Positions 1 through 8,296 of a stretch of 64,000 nt of DNA are shown in pieces (positions within the stretch are counted from its first letter, which is position 1; each line of letters starts with the position of its first letter). A program made the translations under genes and the position numbers. The notes under the pieces were generated by a model. It was not told the origin of the DNA, searched no databases, and was given only the letters and a program-made list of their open reading frames with translations. This stretch comes from Cellulomonas sp. NTE-D12 (GTDB lineage: Bacteria; Actinomycetota; Actinomycetes; Actinomycetales; Cellulomonadaceae), in NCBI RefSeq assembly GCF_027923705.1, contig NZ_AP026442.1:62001-126000 (forward strand), in the 5' to 3' direction.

Positions 1-1207
1 CGAGCGTCGCGACGGAGAGGGCCAGCACCACCGGGACGAACACCGCCGAGATCCGATCCGCCAGCCGCTGCACCGGTGCCTTGCCGGTCTGCGCCGAGGC
101 GACCAGCCGGCCGATCTGTGCCAGTCGGGTCTGCTCGCCGACGCGGGTGGCCCGCACGACGAGGTGGCCGGAGGTGTTGACGGTGGCACCGGTGACGGCG
201 TCGCCCGGGCCGACGTCCACCGGCACCGGCTCGCCGGTGAGCAGCGAGGCGTCCACCGCGGCCGTGCCGCGCACCACGACGCCGTCGGTCGCGATCTTCT
301 CGCCGGGGCGGACCACGAACTCGTCGTCCACCCGCAGCGCGCTGATCGGCACCCGTCGCTCCACGCCGCCCACCAGGACGGACACGTCCTTGGCGCCGAG
401 GTCCAGCAACGCCCGCAGGGCGTCACCGGCCCGGCGCCGCGAGCGGTGCTCGGCGTACCGGCCGGCGAGCAGGAACGTGGTGACCACGGCGGCCACCTCG
501 AAGTAGAGCTCGGGCGTGGTCATGCCGTGCGCGCGTGACGGGATCAACGTCGGCCGCATGTGCATGCCCAGCTCACCGGCGCCGCCCAGCAGCAGCGCCC
601 ACAGCGACCACGTGGTGGCCGCGATGATGCCGAGCGACACCAGGGTGTCCATGGTCGACGAGCCGTGCCGGCCGGCGGCCAGCGCCGCCCGGTGGAACGG
701 CAGCGCCGCCCACGTCGCCACCGGCAGGGCCAGGGCGGCCACCACCCACTGCCACCCGCGGAACTGCAGCACCGGCACCATCGAGATCAGCACCACGGGC
801 ACCGTCAGCACGGCGGCGAGCCGCAACCGCCGCCGCAGGTCGGTGCCGCGGGCATCGGTGGGCGCGGAGGTGTCCTCGTCGCCCATGTCCATGCCCATGC
901 CACCGGTGACCGCGGCGATCTCCTCGTCGGTCATCGGCGGGGTCGGCGTGATCGGGTGCGCGTCGTACCCGGCGGCCTGCACGGCCGCGACCAGGGCGTC
1001 GACGTCCGCCGGGGAGCCGCCCTCGGGCACCGCGACCCGCACGTGCGCCTGCTCCAGCGCAAGGTTCACCGTCGCCTGCACCCCGGGCACGCGGTTGAGC
1101 CGCTTCTCCACGCGGGCGACGCAGGAGGCGCAGGTCATCCCCTCGACGGCGAGGTCGAGCTCGACCACCCCGGTCGCGTCCGGGGTGCCGGCGACGGAGG
1201 TGCTCAC
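1..1207 (-). CDS. copA: Copper-translocating P1B-type ATPase, N-terminal part (cut by window edge)
   Basis: Exports Cu(I) across the cytoplasmic membrane using ATP. About 402 N-terminal residues are visible; the phosphorylation, ATP-binding and C-terminal membrane parts lie beyond position 1. The visible part starts with a heavy-metal-associated domain with the copper motif GMTCASC (Cys26, Cys29), then a Met/Asp-rich linker, several hydrophobic segments and the actuator domain with LLTGEPVPV. The GTG start at 1207 overlaps the stop of copZ as GTGA, so the two are translationally coupled. With copZ and csoR this is a standard copper-homeostasis operon. The paired Cys motif and neighbours favour copper over zinc or cadmium; the CPC motif that would settle it is off the window. 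Confidence 0.93.
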   Translation of the reverse strand, partial: MSTSVAGTPDATGVVELDLAVEGMTCASCVARVEKRLNRVPGVQATVNLALEQAHVRVAVPEGGSPADVDALVAAVQAAGYDAHPITPTPPMTDEEIAAVTGGMGMDMGDEDTSAPTDARGTDLRRRLRLAAVLTVPVVLISMVPVLQFRGWQWVVAALALPVATWAALPFHRAALAAGRHGSSTMDTLVSLGIIAATTWSLWALLLGGAGELGMHMRPTLIPSRAHGMTTPELYFEVAAVVTTFLLAGRYAEHRSRRRAGDALRALLDLGAKDVSVLVGGVERRVPISALRVDDEFVVRPGEKIATDGVVVRGTAAVDASLLTGEPVPVDVGPGDAVTGATVNTSGHLVVRATRVGEQTRLAQIGRLVASAQTGKAPVQRLADRISAVFVPVVLALSVATL

Positions 1208-1437
1208 AGCAGCGAGCCCCGCGGGGTCACCGCGTAGCCGGCCTCGTCGATCGCGGCGGCGATCGCCTCGTCGGAGATCGGGGCGTCGGACGTGACCTTC
1301 ACCGGGGACGAGCCGCCGGCGACCAGGTCGATCGACACGTCGGTGACACCGGGGATGGCCGTCAGCTCGGACGTGACGTGCTGCACGCAGTGGCCGCAGG
1401 TCATGCCGTCGACGGAGAACTGGGTGGTGGTGCTCAT
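1204..1437 (-). CDS. copZ: Copper chaperone, heavy-metal-associated domain protein
   Basis: A 77-residue single HMA-domain protein that binds Cu(I) in the cytosol and hands it to CopA. The metal loop GMTCGHC (Cys14, Cys17) lies near the N-terminus, as in the CopZ/Atx1 family, and the length is normal for a stand-alone chaperone. It sits between csoR (28-nt gap upstream) and copA (4-nt overlap downstream), so all three are probably one transcript read leftward and derepressed by copper through CsoR. A His between the Cys residues is common in actinobacterial CopZ. Confidence 0.93.
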   Translation of the reverse strand: MSTTTQFSVDGMTCGHCVQHVTSELTAIPGVTDVSIDLVAGGSSPVKVTSDAPISDEAIAAAIDEAGYAVTPRGSLL

Positions 1438-1465
1438 GGCTTCTCCTTGGTTGGTGGTGCGGGAC

Positions 1466-1747
1466 TCAGCTGCGGACGAGCCGGGCGATCGCGTCGGCCG
1501 CCTCGCGGACCTTCTCGTGACCGGCCTCGTGGGACTGCCGGGCGGCGTCGACGACGCAGTGGTCGAGGTGGTCCTCGAGCAGGCCCAGGCCGACGGCCTG
1601 CAGCGCCTTGGTCACCGCCGCGATCTGGGTGAGGACGTCGATGCAGTACGTGTCCTCGTCCACCATGCGCGCGATGCCGCGCACCTGCCCCTCCACGCGG
1701 CGCAGCCGCTTGAGGTAGGCGTCCTTGTCGTCGCTGTAACCGGGCAC
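1466..1747 (-). CDS. csoR: Copper-sensing transcriptional repressor, CsoR family
   Basis: A 93-residue all-helical DUF156/CsoR repressor that releases DNA on binding Cu(I). The copper ligands are in place as Cys35, His60 and Cys64 (the C-H-C pattern of Mycobacterium tuberculosis CsoR), and the LKRLRRVEGQVRGI motif of the family is at residues 12-25. The GTG start at 1747 is chosen because AGGAGGA (complement of 1754-1760) lies just upstream. An inverted repeat 50 bp upstream is the likely operator, so csoR should repress itself with copZ and copA. Confidence 0.95.
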   Translation of the reverse strand: MPGYSDDKDAYLKRLRRVEGQVRGIARMVDEDTYCIDVLTQIAAVTKALQAVGLGLLEDHLDHCVVDAARQSHEAGHEKVREAADAIARLVRS

Positions 1748-1796
1748 CGGGGGTCCTCCTCGCGCGGGCCCTCGTCGACCCGTCGTCCGTGACTAT

Positions 1797-1813
1797 ATAC
1801 CCCTACCGGGTAT
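1797..1813. promoter_or_regulatory. csoR: CsoR operator
   Basis: Inverted repeat ATACCC-N5-GGGTAT upstream of csoR. It resembles known actinobacterial CsoR sites, which are pseudo-palindromes with GGG/CCC arms flanked by TAT. The surrounding bases (TATATACCCC) are the most AT-rich near this operon, as expected for a promoter core covered by the repressor. Confidence 0.75.
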
Positions 1814-1921
1814 TGGTACCAGGGACGGACGGCCCGTGTCGGTGACGACCCCCCTAGGCGAGTGCGTCCGCGAAGGCTGAGGATGACGACGACCGGACCA
1901 CCCGACGGCGAGAGGGCTGCC

Positions 1922-2353
1922 ATGGACCACGTCGCACGAGCAGAGGTGCTGATCGGTGCGCCAGCGGAACGCGTCTGGGACGTCCTGACCAGCCCTGAAC
2001 CGCGCCCGGAGATCATGTTCGGCGCCCGCACCGTCAGCGACTGGCAGCCCGGCCACCGGATCACGTGGAGCGGCCAGTGGCAGGGCCACCCCTTCGAGGA
2101 CAAGGGCGAGGTGCTGGAGGTCGAGCGTCCGCACCGGCTGGTGGTGACGCACTTCAGCCCGCTGTCGGGCCAGCCGGACGTGCCGGAGAGCTACCACCGT
2201 CTGCAGTACGTGCTGGAACCGGTGGACGGCGGAACCAGGGTCGTCCTCGAGCAGGACAAGAACCCGACGGCCGAGGCGGCCGAGCACAGCGCCGCCAACT
2301 GGCGCACGATGCTCGACGGGCTGAAGACGGTGTCGGAGTCACCCGCCACCTAG
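1922..2353 (+). CDS. SRPBCC (START/AHSA1-like) domain protein
   Basis: A 143-residue protein that is almost entirely one SRPBCC ligand-binding fold. It begins HVARAEVLIGAPAERVWDVL, the usual first strand and helix, and has WSGQWQGHPFEDKGEVLEVE, typical of AHSA1/polyketide-cyclase-like members. ATG 1922 is chosen because AGAGGG precedes it at good spacing and the fold starts right after; ATG 1883 in the same frame would add 13 unstructured residues. It stands alone, divergent from the copper operon and convergent with hemL. Ligand and role unknown. Confidence 0.8.
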   Translation: MDHVARAEVLIGAPAERVWDVLTSPEPRPEIMFGARTVSDWQPGHRITWSGQWQGHPFEDKGEVLEVERPHRLVVTHFSPLSGQPDVPESYHRLQYVLEPVDGGTRVVLEQDKNPTAEAAEHSAANWRTMLDGLKTVSESPAT

Positions 2354-2410
2354 TCCGCCCCTGCTCCGGCTGTGCCGTGACCGTACAGCCGCCGCGGGCC
2401 GACGATGCGG

Positions 2411-3754
2411 TCAGGCCGTGAGACGCTCCGCCGTGGCGGCGGCGGCAGCGGCCGCCGGCAGGGCGGCCTCGATCCGGCCGATCGCCTCCTCGTCGTGCGC
2501 GGCCGAGACGAACCACGCCTCGAACGGCGACGGCGGCGCGTACACGCCCTGCTCGAGCAGTGCGTGGAAGAACGGCGTGTAGCGCCAGTGCTCGCTCGCC
2601 AGCACGGCGTCGTAGTCCCGGGCCCCCGCAGCGGCCGGCCCCGGCCCGAACATGGTGCTGAACAGCGAGCCCGCCCACTGCATGGCGTGCGGCACGCCGG
2701 CCTCGCCGAGCGCCCGGGACAGGGAGCCGCGCAGCCGGGCCGACGTGGCGTCGACCTGGGCGTAGACGTCCTCGTCGGCCAGCCGCAGCGTCGCGAGGCC
2801 CGCGGCCACTGCCACCGGGTTCCCGGACAAGGTCCCGGCCTGGTACACAGGTCCGAGCGGCGCGAGCGACGCCATCACGTCCGCCCGCCCGCCGACCGCC
2901 GCGACCGGCAGCCCGCCGCCGATCACCTTGCCGAACGTCAGCAGGTCCGGCGTCCAGCCCTCGGCCTGGCCCTCCAGCCCCCACCAGCCCGCCGGCGACA
3001 CCCGGAAGCCGGTCAGCACCTCGTCCTGGATCAGCAGGGCACCCGCCTCGGCCGTGATCCGGCGCAGCTCGGCGTTGAAGCCCGGCAACGGCGGCACCAC
3101 ACCCATGTTGGCGGGGGCCGCCTCCATGATCAGGGCGGCGATGCGCGGACCGTGGGCCTCGAAGGCGGTCCGGACGGCATCGAGGTCGTTGTAGGGGAGC
3201 ACCAGCGTCTCGGCCGCCACCTCGGCGGTGACGCCCGCGGATCCCGGGAGCGCCAGCGTGGCGACGCCGGAGCCCGCCGCGGCCAGCAGCGCGTCGACGT
3301 GCCCGTGGTAGCAGCCGGCGAACTTCACGACGAGGTCGCGGCCGGTGAAGCCCCGCGCCAGGCGCAGCGCCGTCATCGTCGCCTCGGTGCCCGTCGACAC
3401 CAGCCGGATCCGCTCGGCGGCGGGGACGCGGCGGCGGATCTCCTCCGCCAGCTCGACCTCGGCCAGCGTCGGGGCGCCGAAGCTGAGGCCCCGAGCCGCC
3501 GCCTCCTGCACCGCCGCGACCACCTCGGGGTGCGCGTGCCCCAGCAGCGCAGGACCCCACGAGCCGACCAGGTCGACGTACTCGTCCCCGTCGACGTCCC
3601 GCACGTACGCGCCGTGCGCCGAGGCGATGAACCGCGGCGTCCCGCCGACCGAGCCGTACGCGCGCACCGGCGAGTTCACCCCGCCGGGGATCACCCCCAG
3701 TGCGCGGTCGAAGGCGTCCGCGCTCGCGGACTGCTCGGTACGGGCGTGGGTCAT
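2411..3754 (-). CDS. hemL: Glutamate-1-semialdehyde 2,1-aminomutase
   Basis: PLP enzyme that turns glutamate-1-semialdehyde into 5-aminolevulinate, the second step of the C5 pathway after HemA. The 447-residue length is normal. The PLP lysine is K276 in LLTFGKVIGGGLP; other class-III aminotransferase motifs are VSTGTEATMTALRLAR (119-134) and QDEVLTGFRV (243-252). The ATG overlaps the hemB stop as ATGA, making it the last gene of hemC-hemD-hemB-hemL. It converges on the SRPBCC gene with only a weak 6-bp hairpin (2368-2390) between. Confidence 0.97.
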   Translation of the reverse strand: MTHARTEQSASADAFDRALGVIPGGVNSPVRAYGSVGGTPRFIASAHGAYVRDVDGDEYVDLVGSWGPALLGHAHPEVVAAVQEAAARGLSFGAPTLAEVELAEEIRRRVPAAERIRLVSTGTEATMTALRLARGFTGRDLVVKFAGCYHGHVDALLAAAGSGVATLALPGSAGVTAEVAAETLVLPYNDLDAVRTAFEAHGPRIAALIMEAAPANMGVVPPLPGFNAELRRITAEAGALLIQDEVLTGFRVSPAGWWGLEGQAEGWTPDLLTFGKVIGGGLPVAAVGGRADVMASLAPLGPVYQAGTLSGNPVAVAAGLATLRLADEDVYAQVDATSARLRGSLSRALGEAGVPHAMQWAGSLFSTMFGPGPAAAGARDYDAVLASEHWRYTPFFHALLEQGVYAPPSPFEAWFVSAAHDEEAIGRIEAALPAAAAAAATAERLTA

Positions 3755-4785
3755 CGGGTCCCCTCGGAGAGCCAGTGGGCCAGCTCGACGGCCCAGTAGG
3801 TGAGCACGGCATCGGCACCGGCGCGGCGGATCGACAGCACGGACTCGGTGATGGCACGACGGCGGTCGATCCAGCCGTTCGCGGCGGCGGCCTCGATCAT
3901 GGCGTACTCACCGGACACCTGGTACGCCCAGACCGGCACGGGAGACGTGGCGGCCACGTCGGCCAGCACGTCCAGGTAGGACATCGCCGGCTTCACCATG
4001 ACGACGTCGGCCCCCTCGGCCACGTCGGCCTCCACCTCGCGGGCGGCCTCCCGGCGGTTGGCGGGGTCCATCTGGTACGTGCGGCGGTCGCCCTGCAGCT
4101 CGCTCTCGACGGCCTCACGGAACGGGCCGTAGAACGCCGACGCGTACTTGGCGGCGTAGGCGAGCAGCGCGGTGCCGGTGAACCCCGCCGCGTCGAGGGC
4201 GTCGCGGCAGGCCGCCGTCTGGCCGTCCATCATCCCGGACAGCCCGATCAGGTCGACCCCCGCCTCGGCCTGCGCGAGCGCCATGTCGGCGTACCGCACC
4301 AGCGTCGCGTCGTTGTCCACGCTGCCGTCCGGCGCCAGCACGCCGCAGTGGCCGTGGTCGGTGAACTCGTCCAGGCACAGGTCCGCCTGCACGACGAGCG
4401 CGTCGCCCACCTCGGCCACCACGTCGGCGATCGCCAGGTTGAGGATGCCGTCCGGTTCGGTCGCGCAGCTGCCGACCGCGTCGCGGCGCAGCGGGATGCC
4501 GAACAGCATCACGCCGCCGATGCCGGCCTCGGCCGCCTCGGCGGCGGCGCGGCGCAGCGAGTCGCGGGTGTGCTGCAGCACGCCGGGCATCGAGCCGAGC
4601 GGGCGGGGGTCGGTCAGCCCCTCCTTGACGAACATCGGCAGGATCAGCTGCTCGGCGTGCACCCGCGTCTGGGCGGCGAGGCGGCGGCGGGCGGGGGTGG
4701 CGCGCATCCGGCGCAGGCGGGTGCGACCCGGGGTGGGGACGGCGGTCGGCACGGAGGTCGGGACGCTGGTCGGGACCGTGGTCAT
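3751..4785 (-). CDS. hemB: Porphobilinogen synthase (delta-aminolevulinic acid dehydratase)
   Basis: Condenses two 5-aminolevulinates to porphobilinogen; 344 residues. The Schiff-base lysines are K213 (YAAKYASAFYGPFR) and K265 (VVMVKPAMSY). The metal-site segment DLCLDEFTDHGHCG (135-148) has Cys, Asp, Cys where the classic zinc enzymes have three Cys, a pattern I recall from other actinobacteria. The start at 4785 overlaps the hemD stop as ATGA. Residues 4-19 are four VPTx units encoded by 12-nt repeats, an unstructured tail before the barrel; a later start at M27 is possible but breaks the overlap pattern of this operon. Confidence 0.96.
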   Translation of the reverse strand: MTTVPTSVPTSVPTAVPTPGRTRLRRMRATPARRRLAAQTRVHAEQLILPMFVKEGLTDPRPLGSMPGVLQHTRDSLRRAAAEAAEAGIGGVMLFGIPLRRDAVGSCATEPDGILNLAIADVVAEVGDALVVQADLCLDEFTDHGHCGVLAPDGSVDNDATLVRYADMALAQAEAGVDLIGLSGMMDGQTAACRDALDAAGFTGTALLAYAAKYASAFYGPFREAVESELQGDRRTYQMDPANRREAAREVEADVAEGADVVMVKPAMSYLDVLADVAATSPVPVWAYQVSGEYAMIEAAAANGWIDRRRAITESVLSIRRAGADAVLTYWAVELAHWLSEGTR

Positions 4786-5621
4786 CGGGTCTCCTTCGGA
4801 TCGAGTTCTGCTGCGTCCGGTGCGGCGGGAGCCGGGGGGACATCGCCGTGGGCGGCCGCCACCGCGTCGGCCAGGGCGCCGACCAGGGCGGTCATGGTGC
4901 GTTCGGGGGCGACGACGGCCACCGGCAGGCCCGCGTCGCGGGCCGCGTCCGCCGTCGTCGGCCCGATGCAGGCGAGCAGCGTCCCTGCCGGCGCAGGGCC
5001 CAAGCGTGCCGCGAGGGCCCGCACGGTGCTCGGCGAGGTGAGCAGTGCCGCGGAGATCGACCCGTCGCGCCATGCGGCGACCACGTCGTCGGGCGCCGGG
5101 CCGGCGGGCACCGTGCGGTAGGCGACCACGTCGTCGACCGCCCAGCCACCGGCGCGCAGCCCGTCCACCAGGTCCGGGCCGGCCAGGTCGCCGCGGGCGA
5201 ACAGCACGCGCGCGCCCGCGACGTCGGGCCGGGGCCACGCCTCGGCGAGCGCGCGGGCGCCGGACGTCCCGACGAGGTCCGCCGTCACACCCACGGTCGC
5301 GAGCGCCCGGGCCGTCGCCGGTCCGACGGCTGCGACCCGGGTGGTGCCCACCACGTCGCCCAGCGCCTCGGCGCTCTCGAGCGCGCGGCCGACGAGCGCG
5401 CCGACCGCCGCCGCGCTCGTCACCGCCAGCCAGGTGTACCGCCCGGCGCGCAGGTCCGTCATCGCGGCGTCGAGCACCGCCGGGTCGTCGATCGCCTCGG
5501 TGCGCACCAGCGGCACCACCACCGGCTCGGCACCGACGGCTCGCAGCGCCGCCTCGGCGTCGGCGCTCCCGGACGCCGGCCGGGGCACCAGCACCCGCAG
5601 ACCCGCCAACGGACCGGTCAT
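4782..5621 (-). CDS. hemD: Uroporphyrinogen-III synthase
   Basis: Cyclises and inverts ring D of hydroxymethylbilane to give uroporphyrinogen III. The 279 residues show the loose HemD pattern: N-terminal GLRVLVPRPASGSADAEAALRAVGAE, the mid-protein VAAVGPATARAL, and LLTSPSTVRALAARLG with ACIGPTTADAARDAGLPVAVVAPERT near the C-terminus. HemD proteins diverge strongly, so position between hemC and hemB (ATGA overlaps at both ends) adds support. A C-terminal Ala/Pro-rich tail follows the domain. Confidence 0.94.
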   Translation of the reverse strand: MTGPLAGLRVLVPRPASGSADAEAALRAVGAEPVVVPLVRTEAIDDPAVLDAAMTDLRAGRYTWLAVTSAAAVGALVGRALESAEALGDVVGTTRVAAVGPATARALATVGVTADLVGTSGARALAEAWPRPDVAGARVLFARGDLAGPDLVDGLRAGGWAVDDVVAYRTVPAGPAPDDVVAAWRDGSISAALLTSPSTVRALAARLGPAPAGTLLACIGPTTADAARDAGLPVAVVAPERTMTALVGALADAVAAAHGDVPPAPAAPDAAELDPKETR

Positions 5622-6628
5622 CCGCGCACGTCCTGCTGCTCCCGGACACCGGGCTGGCCGGCGTCAGGCGCCGCCGGACGGGCCGATGCGCTCGGTCCGA
5701 CCGGCGCCAGCTCCGCCGCGCCGTCCTCCAGCAGCAGGTCGGCCACCCGAGTGCCCAGGTCGGCGGCGGCCGCCACGTCTGGCACGGCAGCGCGCAGCGT
5801 GCGGCGCAGCGCCCGGCTGCCGTCGACCCCGGCCACCACGGCCTGCAGCTCGAGCTGGTCGCCGACCAGCTGGGCGAGCGCTCCGACCGGTGCCGCGCAG
5901 CCCGCCTCGAGCCGCGCCAGCAGCGCCCGCTCCGCGGTGACTGCCAGCCGGGTGGCGGGATCGTCCAGCGTGCGCAGCGCCGCTGCCAGCGGACCGTCCC
6001 CCACCGCGTCCGCCGCACGGACCTCCACGGCCAGCGCCCCCTGCCCGGGCGCCGGCAGCATCAGGTCGGCGTCGAACACCTCGGTCACCGCGTCGAGCCG
6101 ACCGAGCCGGGCCAGCCCCGCGCGCGCCAGCACCACCGCGTCGAGGTCCCCGGGACCGGAGCCACCCGCAACCCGGCCGAGCCGGGTGTCGACGTTCCCG
6201 CGCAGGTCCACCACGTCCAGGTCCGGACGTGCGGCGCGCAGCTGCGCGGCGCGCCGCGGCGAGCCCGTGCCGACGCGTGCACCGCGCGGCAGCCCGGCCA
6301 GCGTCAGCCCGTCCCGGGCGCAGAGCGCGTCACGGGGGTCCTGGCGCACCGGCATCGCCGCGACCACCAGCCCCGGCGCCGCACTGGTCGGCAGGTCCTT
6401 GAAGGAGTGGACCGCCACGTCGCAGCGTCGCTCGAGCAGGGCGTCGCGCAGGGCGGTGACGAAGACGCCGGTACCGCCCAGCGCCGCGAGGGACGCCCGG
6501 CTGCGGTCGCCCTCCGTGCGCACGCGCACCGTCTCCACGTCGAGCCCGGCCGCCATGAGGTCGGCGGCGACGTGTCCGGTCTGGGTGAGCGCGAGCGCAC
6601 TCGCGCGCGTGCCGATGCGCACCTGCAT
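5618..6628 (-). CDS. hemC: Hydroxymethylbilane synthase (porphobilinogen deaminase)
   Basis: Polymerises four porphobilinogens into hydroxymethylbilane; 336 residues. It begins MQVRIGTRASALALTQTGHV, contains VHSFKDLPT and GTGSPRRAAQLRAARPD, and carries the dipyrromethane-cofactor cysteine C244 in EAGCAAPVGA. ATG 6628 is chosen because the family starts exactly here and GGAGGG lies upstream; the reading frame stays open for 33 more codons that show no family similarity. First gene of the tightly overlapped hemC-hemD-hemB-hemL block; hemY ends 177 nt upstream on the same strand. Confidence 0.97.
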   Translation of the reverse strand: MQVRIGTRASALALTQTGHVAADLMAAGLDVETVRVRTEGDRSRASLAALGGTGVFVTALRDALLERRCDVAVHSFKDLPTSAAPGLVVAAMPVRQDPRDALCARDGLTLAGLPRGARVGTGSPRRAAQLRAARPDLDVVDLRGNVDTRLGRVAGGSGPGDLDAVVLARAGLARLGRLDAVTEVFDADLMLPAPGQGALAVEVRAADAVGDGPLAAALRTLDDPATRLAVTAERALLARLEAGCAAPVGALAQLVGDQLELQAVVAGVDGSRALRRTLRAAVPDVAAAADLGTRVADLLLEDGAAELAPVGPSASARPAAPDAGQPGVREQQDVRG

Positions 6629-6805
6629 GGGCGTCAGTGTCCCTCCGGCTGCTGTGGCGTCGAAATTCGGGGCGATCGAGACGCTTTCCGGCCGTGGTGC
6701 CGGACGGCATTGCGACCCACGGCACACCCGGCCCCAGAAATCATCGACCGCACATTTATGACAGCCCGTCAGAAAAATGGCGGCCTGTCGACTCGCGACG
6801 TCGGT
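6629..6805 (-). promoter_or_regulatory. hemY-hemC gap with probable hemC promoter
   Basis: This 177-nt gap is clearly more AT-rich than its surroundings, with patches around 6733-6778 (leftward strand: GCCATTTTTCTGACGGG and GTCATAAATGTG) and 6660-6668 (GAATTTCGAC). I see no small gene. The most likely content is a promoter for hemC-hemD-hemB-hemL, but I cannot assign -35/-10 boxes with certainty, and read-through from hemE-hemY is equally possible. Confidence 0.35.
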
Positions 6806-8296
6806 TCAGCCCCGCGGCGCGAGCGCCGTCAGCAGCGCCGCGGCGGCCGAGCGCGCCTGCGGCACCACGGAGGCGAGCCCGTTCCCCGACACCCATGCGC
6901 CCGTCAGCGCGAGCCCCGGCACTCGGTCGACCGCGTCGCGGACCGCCGCCACGGCGTCCCGGTGGGCGGCGCTCGGCCGGGGCAGCGCCTGCGTCCACCG
7001 CACCACGTCGTGACCCACCAGCCGCTCGGCCGGCAGCGGCACGCCCAGCAGCACCGCGGCGTCCGCCAGGGCCAGCCGCACCAGCTCGTCACCGGACGGC
7101 AGCGCCGCGGCGTCGCCCTCGGCGCGGCCGAACGAGAGCCTGACCACGTGGCGGCCCGGTCCGGCCGCCGCGGCGAGCCACTCCCACTTCGCGGTGGCGT
7201 GCGTGAGCGCCTTGGCGGTCACGTCGGTGACGTCCGGGGCCACCAGCACCCCCGTGCCGCGGGGCGCCGCGTCGAGCGCGGTGACGCCGTCGAGCACCAG
7301 CGTGACCAAGGTGACCGGCGTCCCGTCGTCCGTCTGCATGGAGCCGGGGTCGGCACCGGTGAGCTCGGCGATCAGCGGGACCGCGGCAGCCGTGGCCAGC
7401 AGCACGCGGTCGGCGTGCAGCTCCTCCTTCGCGGTCCGCACGACGAAGCCGCGGACCGGATCGACCTCCGCCCCGGTCCGGTCGTCGTCCACCGCCAGAC
7501 CGGTGACCGCGGACCGCACGCGCACCTCGCCGCCGTGCGCCCGCACGTCCGCGACCAGCGCGTCGACCAGCCGCCACACGCCGCCGGACAGCCCCTGCAC
7601 CGCGGACCCGGCCGGTGCCGCTGCCCGCAGCGCGCCCACCGCCTTGCCGAGCGTCCCGTGCTGCGCCAGTGCCGCCCGCAGCCCCGGCGCGACGACGTCC
7701 ACCGCCAGCTGGTCCGGGTCGGCCGCGTGCACGCCCCCGACCAACGGACGCACCAGCCGGTCCAGCACCCGGGCGCCCATCCGGCTCCGCACCAGGGCGC
7801 CGAGCGTGGTGGCGTCCGCGCCCACCCGTGCCGGCAGCACCCCGTCGAGCCGGGCGCGCCACGAACCGAGCGTGCCGAGCGTGCGGCGCACGTCCGCGGC
7901 ACCGGGGTCGGTCGGGATGCCGAGCAGCCCGGTCGCCGGCAGCGGGCCGTCGCCGGTCACCAGGTGCACCCAGGAGCCGCGCGGCGCCGGTGTGCACAGG
8001 TCGTCGGCCATCCCCAGCTCGCCGACCAGGGCGGCTACCGCCCCGCCGCGCGTCGCGAACGACTCCGCACCCGCGTCCAGCCGCAGCCCCGCCACGTCGT
8101 GCGACCGCACGGCGCCGCCCGGGGCGTCCCGGCCGTCCAGCACCAGCACCCGCAGGCCCGCCCGGGCGAGGTCACGCGCCGCGACCAGCCCACCGAGACC
8201 GGCGCCGACGACGACGGCGTCCCAGCGCTGCTCCTCCGGCACGGCGTCGACCCGCGCGCCCCCGGCGACGCCCGCCACGTCGGCGTCCTCGGTCAC
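6806..8296 (-). CDS. hemY: Coproporphyrinogen III / protoporphyrinogen oxidase, HemY type
   Basis: FAD enzyme of the amine-oxidase fold that aromatises the porphyrinogen. In Actinobacteria this family (CgoX) oxidises coproporphyrinogen III in the coproporphyrin-dependent pathway (established knowledge); the sequence alone does not prove the substrate. Of 496 residues, the Rossmann FAD motif is VVVGAGLGGLVAARDLA (28-44), followed by APGGAVRS; the C-terminus has the second FAD motif VPGLALTGAWVSGNGLASVV. The GTG start overlaps the hemE stop as GTGA. The partners expected downstream, ferrochelatase and HemQ, are not in the window. Confidence 0.94.
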   Translation of the reverse strand: MTEDADVAGVAGGARVDAVPEEQRWDAVVVGAGLGGLVAARDLARAGLRVLVLDGRDAPGGAVRSHDVAGLRLDAGAESFATRGGAVAALVGELGMADDLCTPAPRGSWVHLVTGDGPLPATGLLGIPTDPGAADVRRTLGTLGSWRARLDGVLPARVGADATTLGALVRSRMGARVLDRLVRPLVGGVHAADPDQLAVDVVAPGLRAALAQHGTLGKAVGALRAAAPAGSAVQGLSGGVWRLVDALVADVRAHGGEVRVRSAVTGLAVDDDRTGAEVDPVRGFVVRTAKEELHADRVLLATAAAVPLIAELTGADPGSMQTDDGTPVTLVTLVLDGVTALDAAPRGTGVLVAPDVTDVTAKALTHATAKWEWLAAAAGPGRHVVRLSFGRAEGDAAALPSGDELVRLALADAAVLLGVPLPAERLVGHDVVRWTQALPRPSAAHRDAVAAVRDAVDRVPGLALTGAWVSGNGLASVVPQARSAAAALLTALAPRG

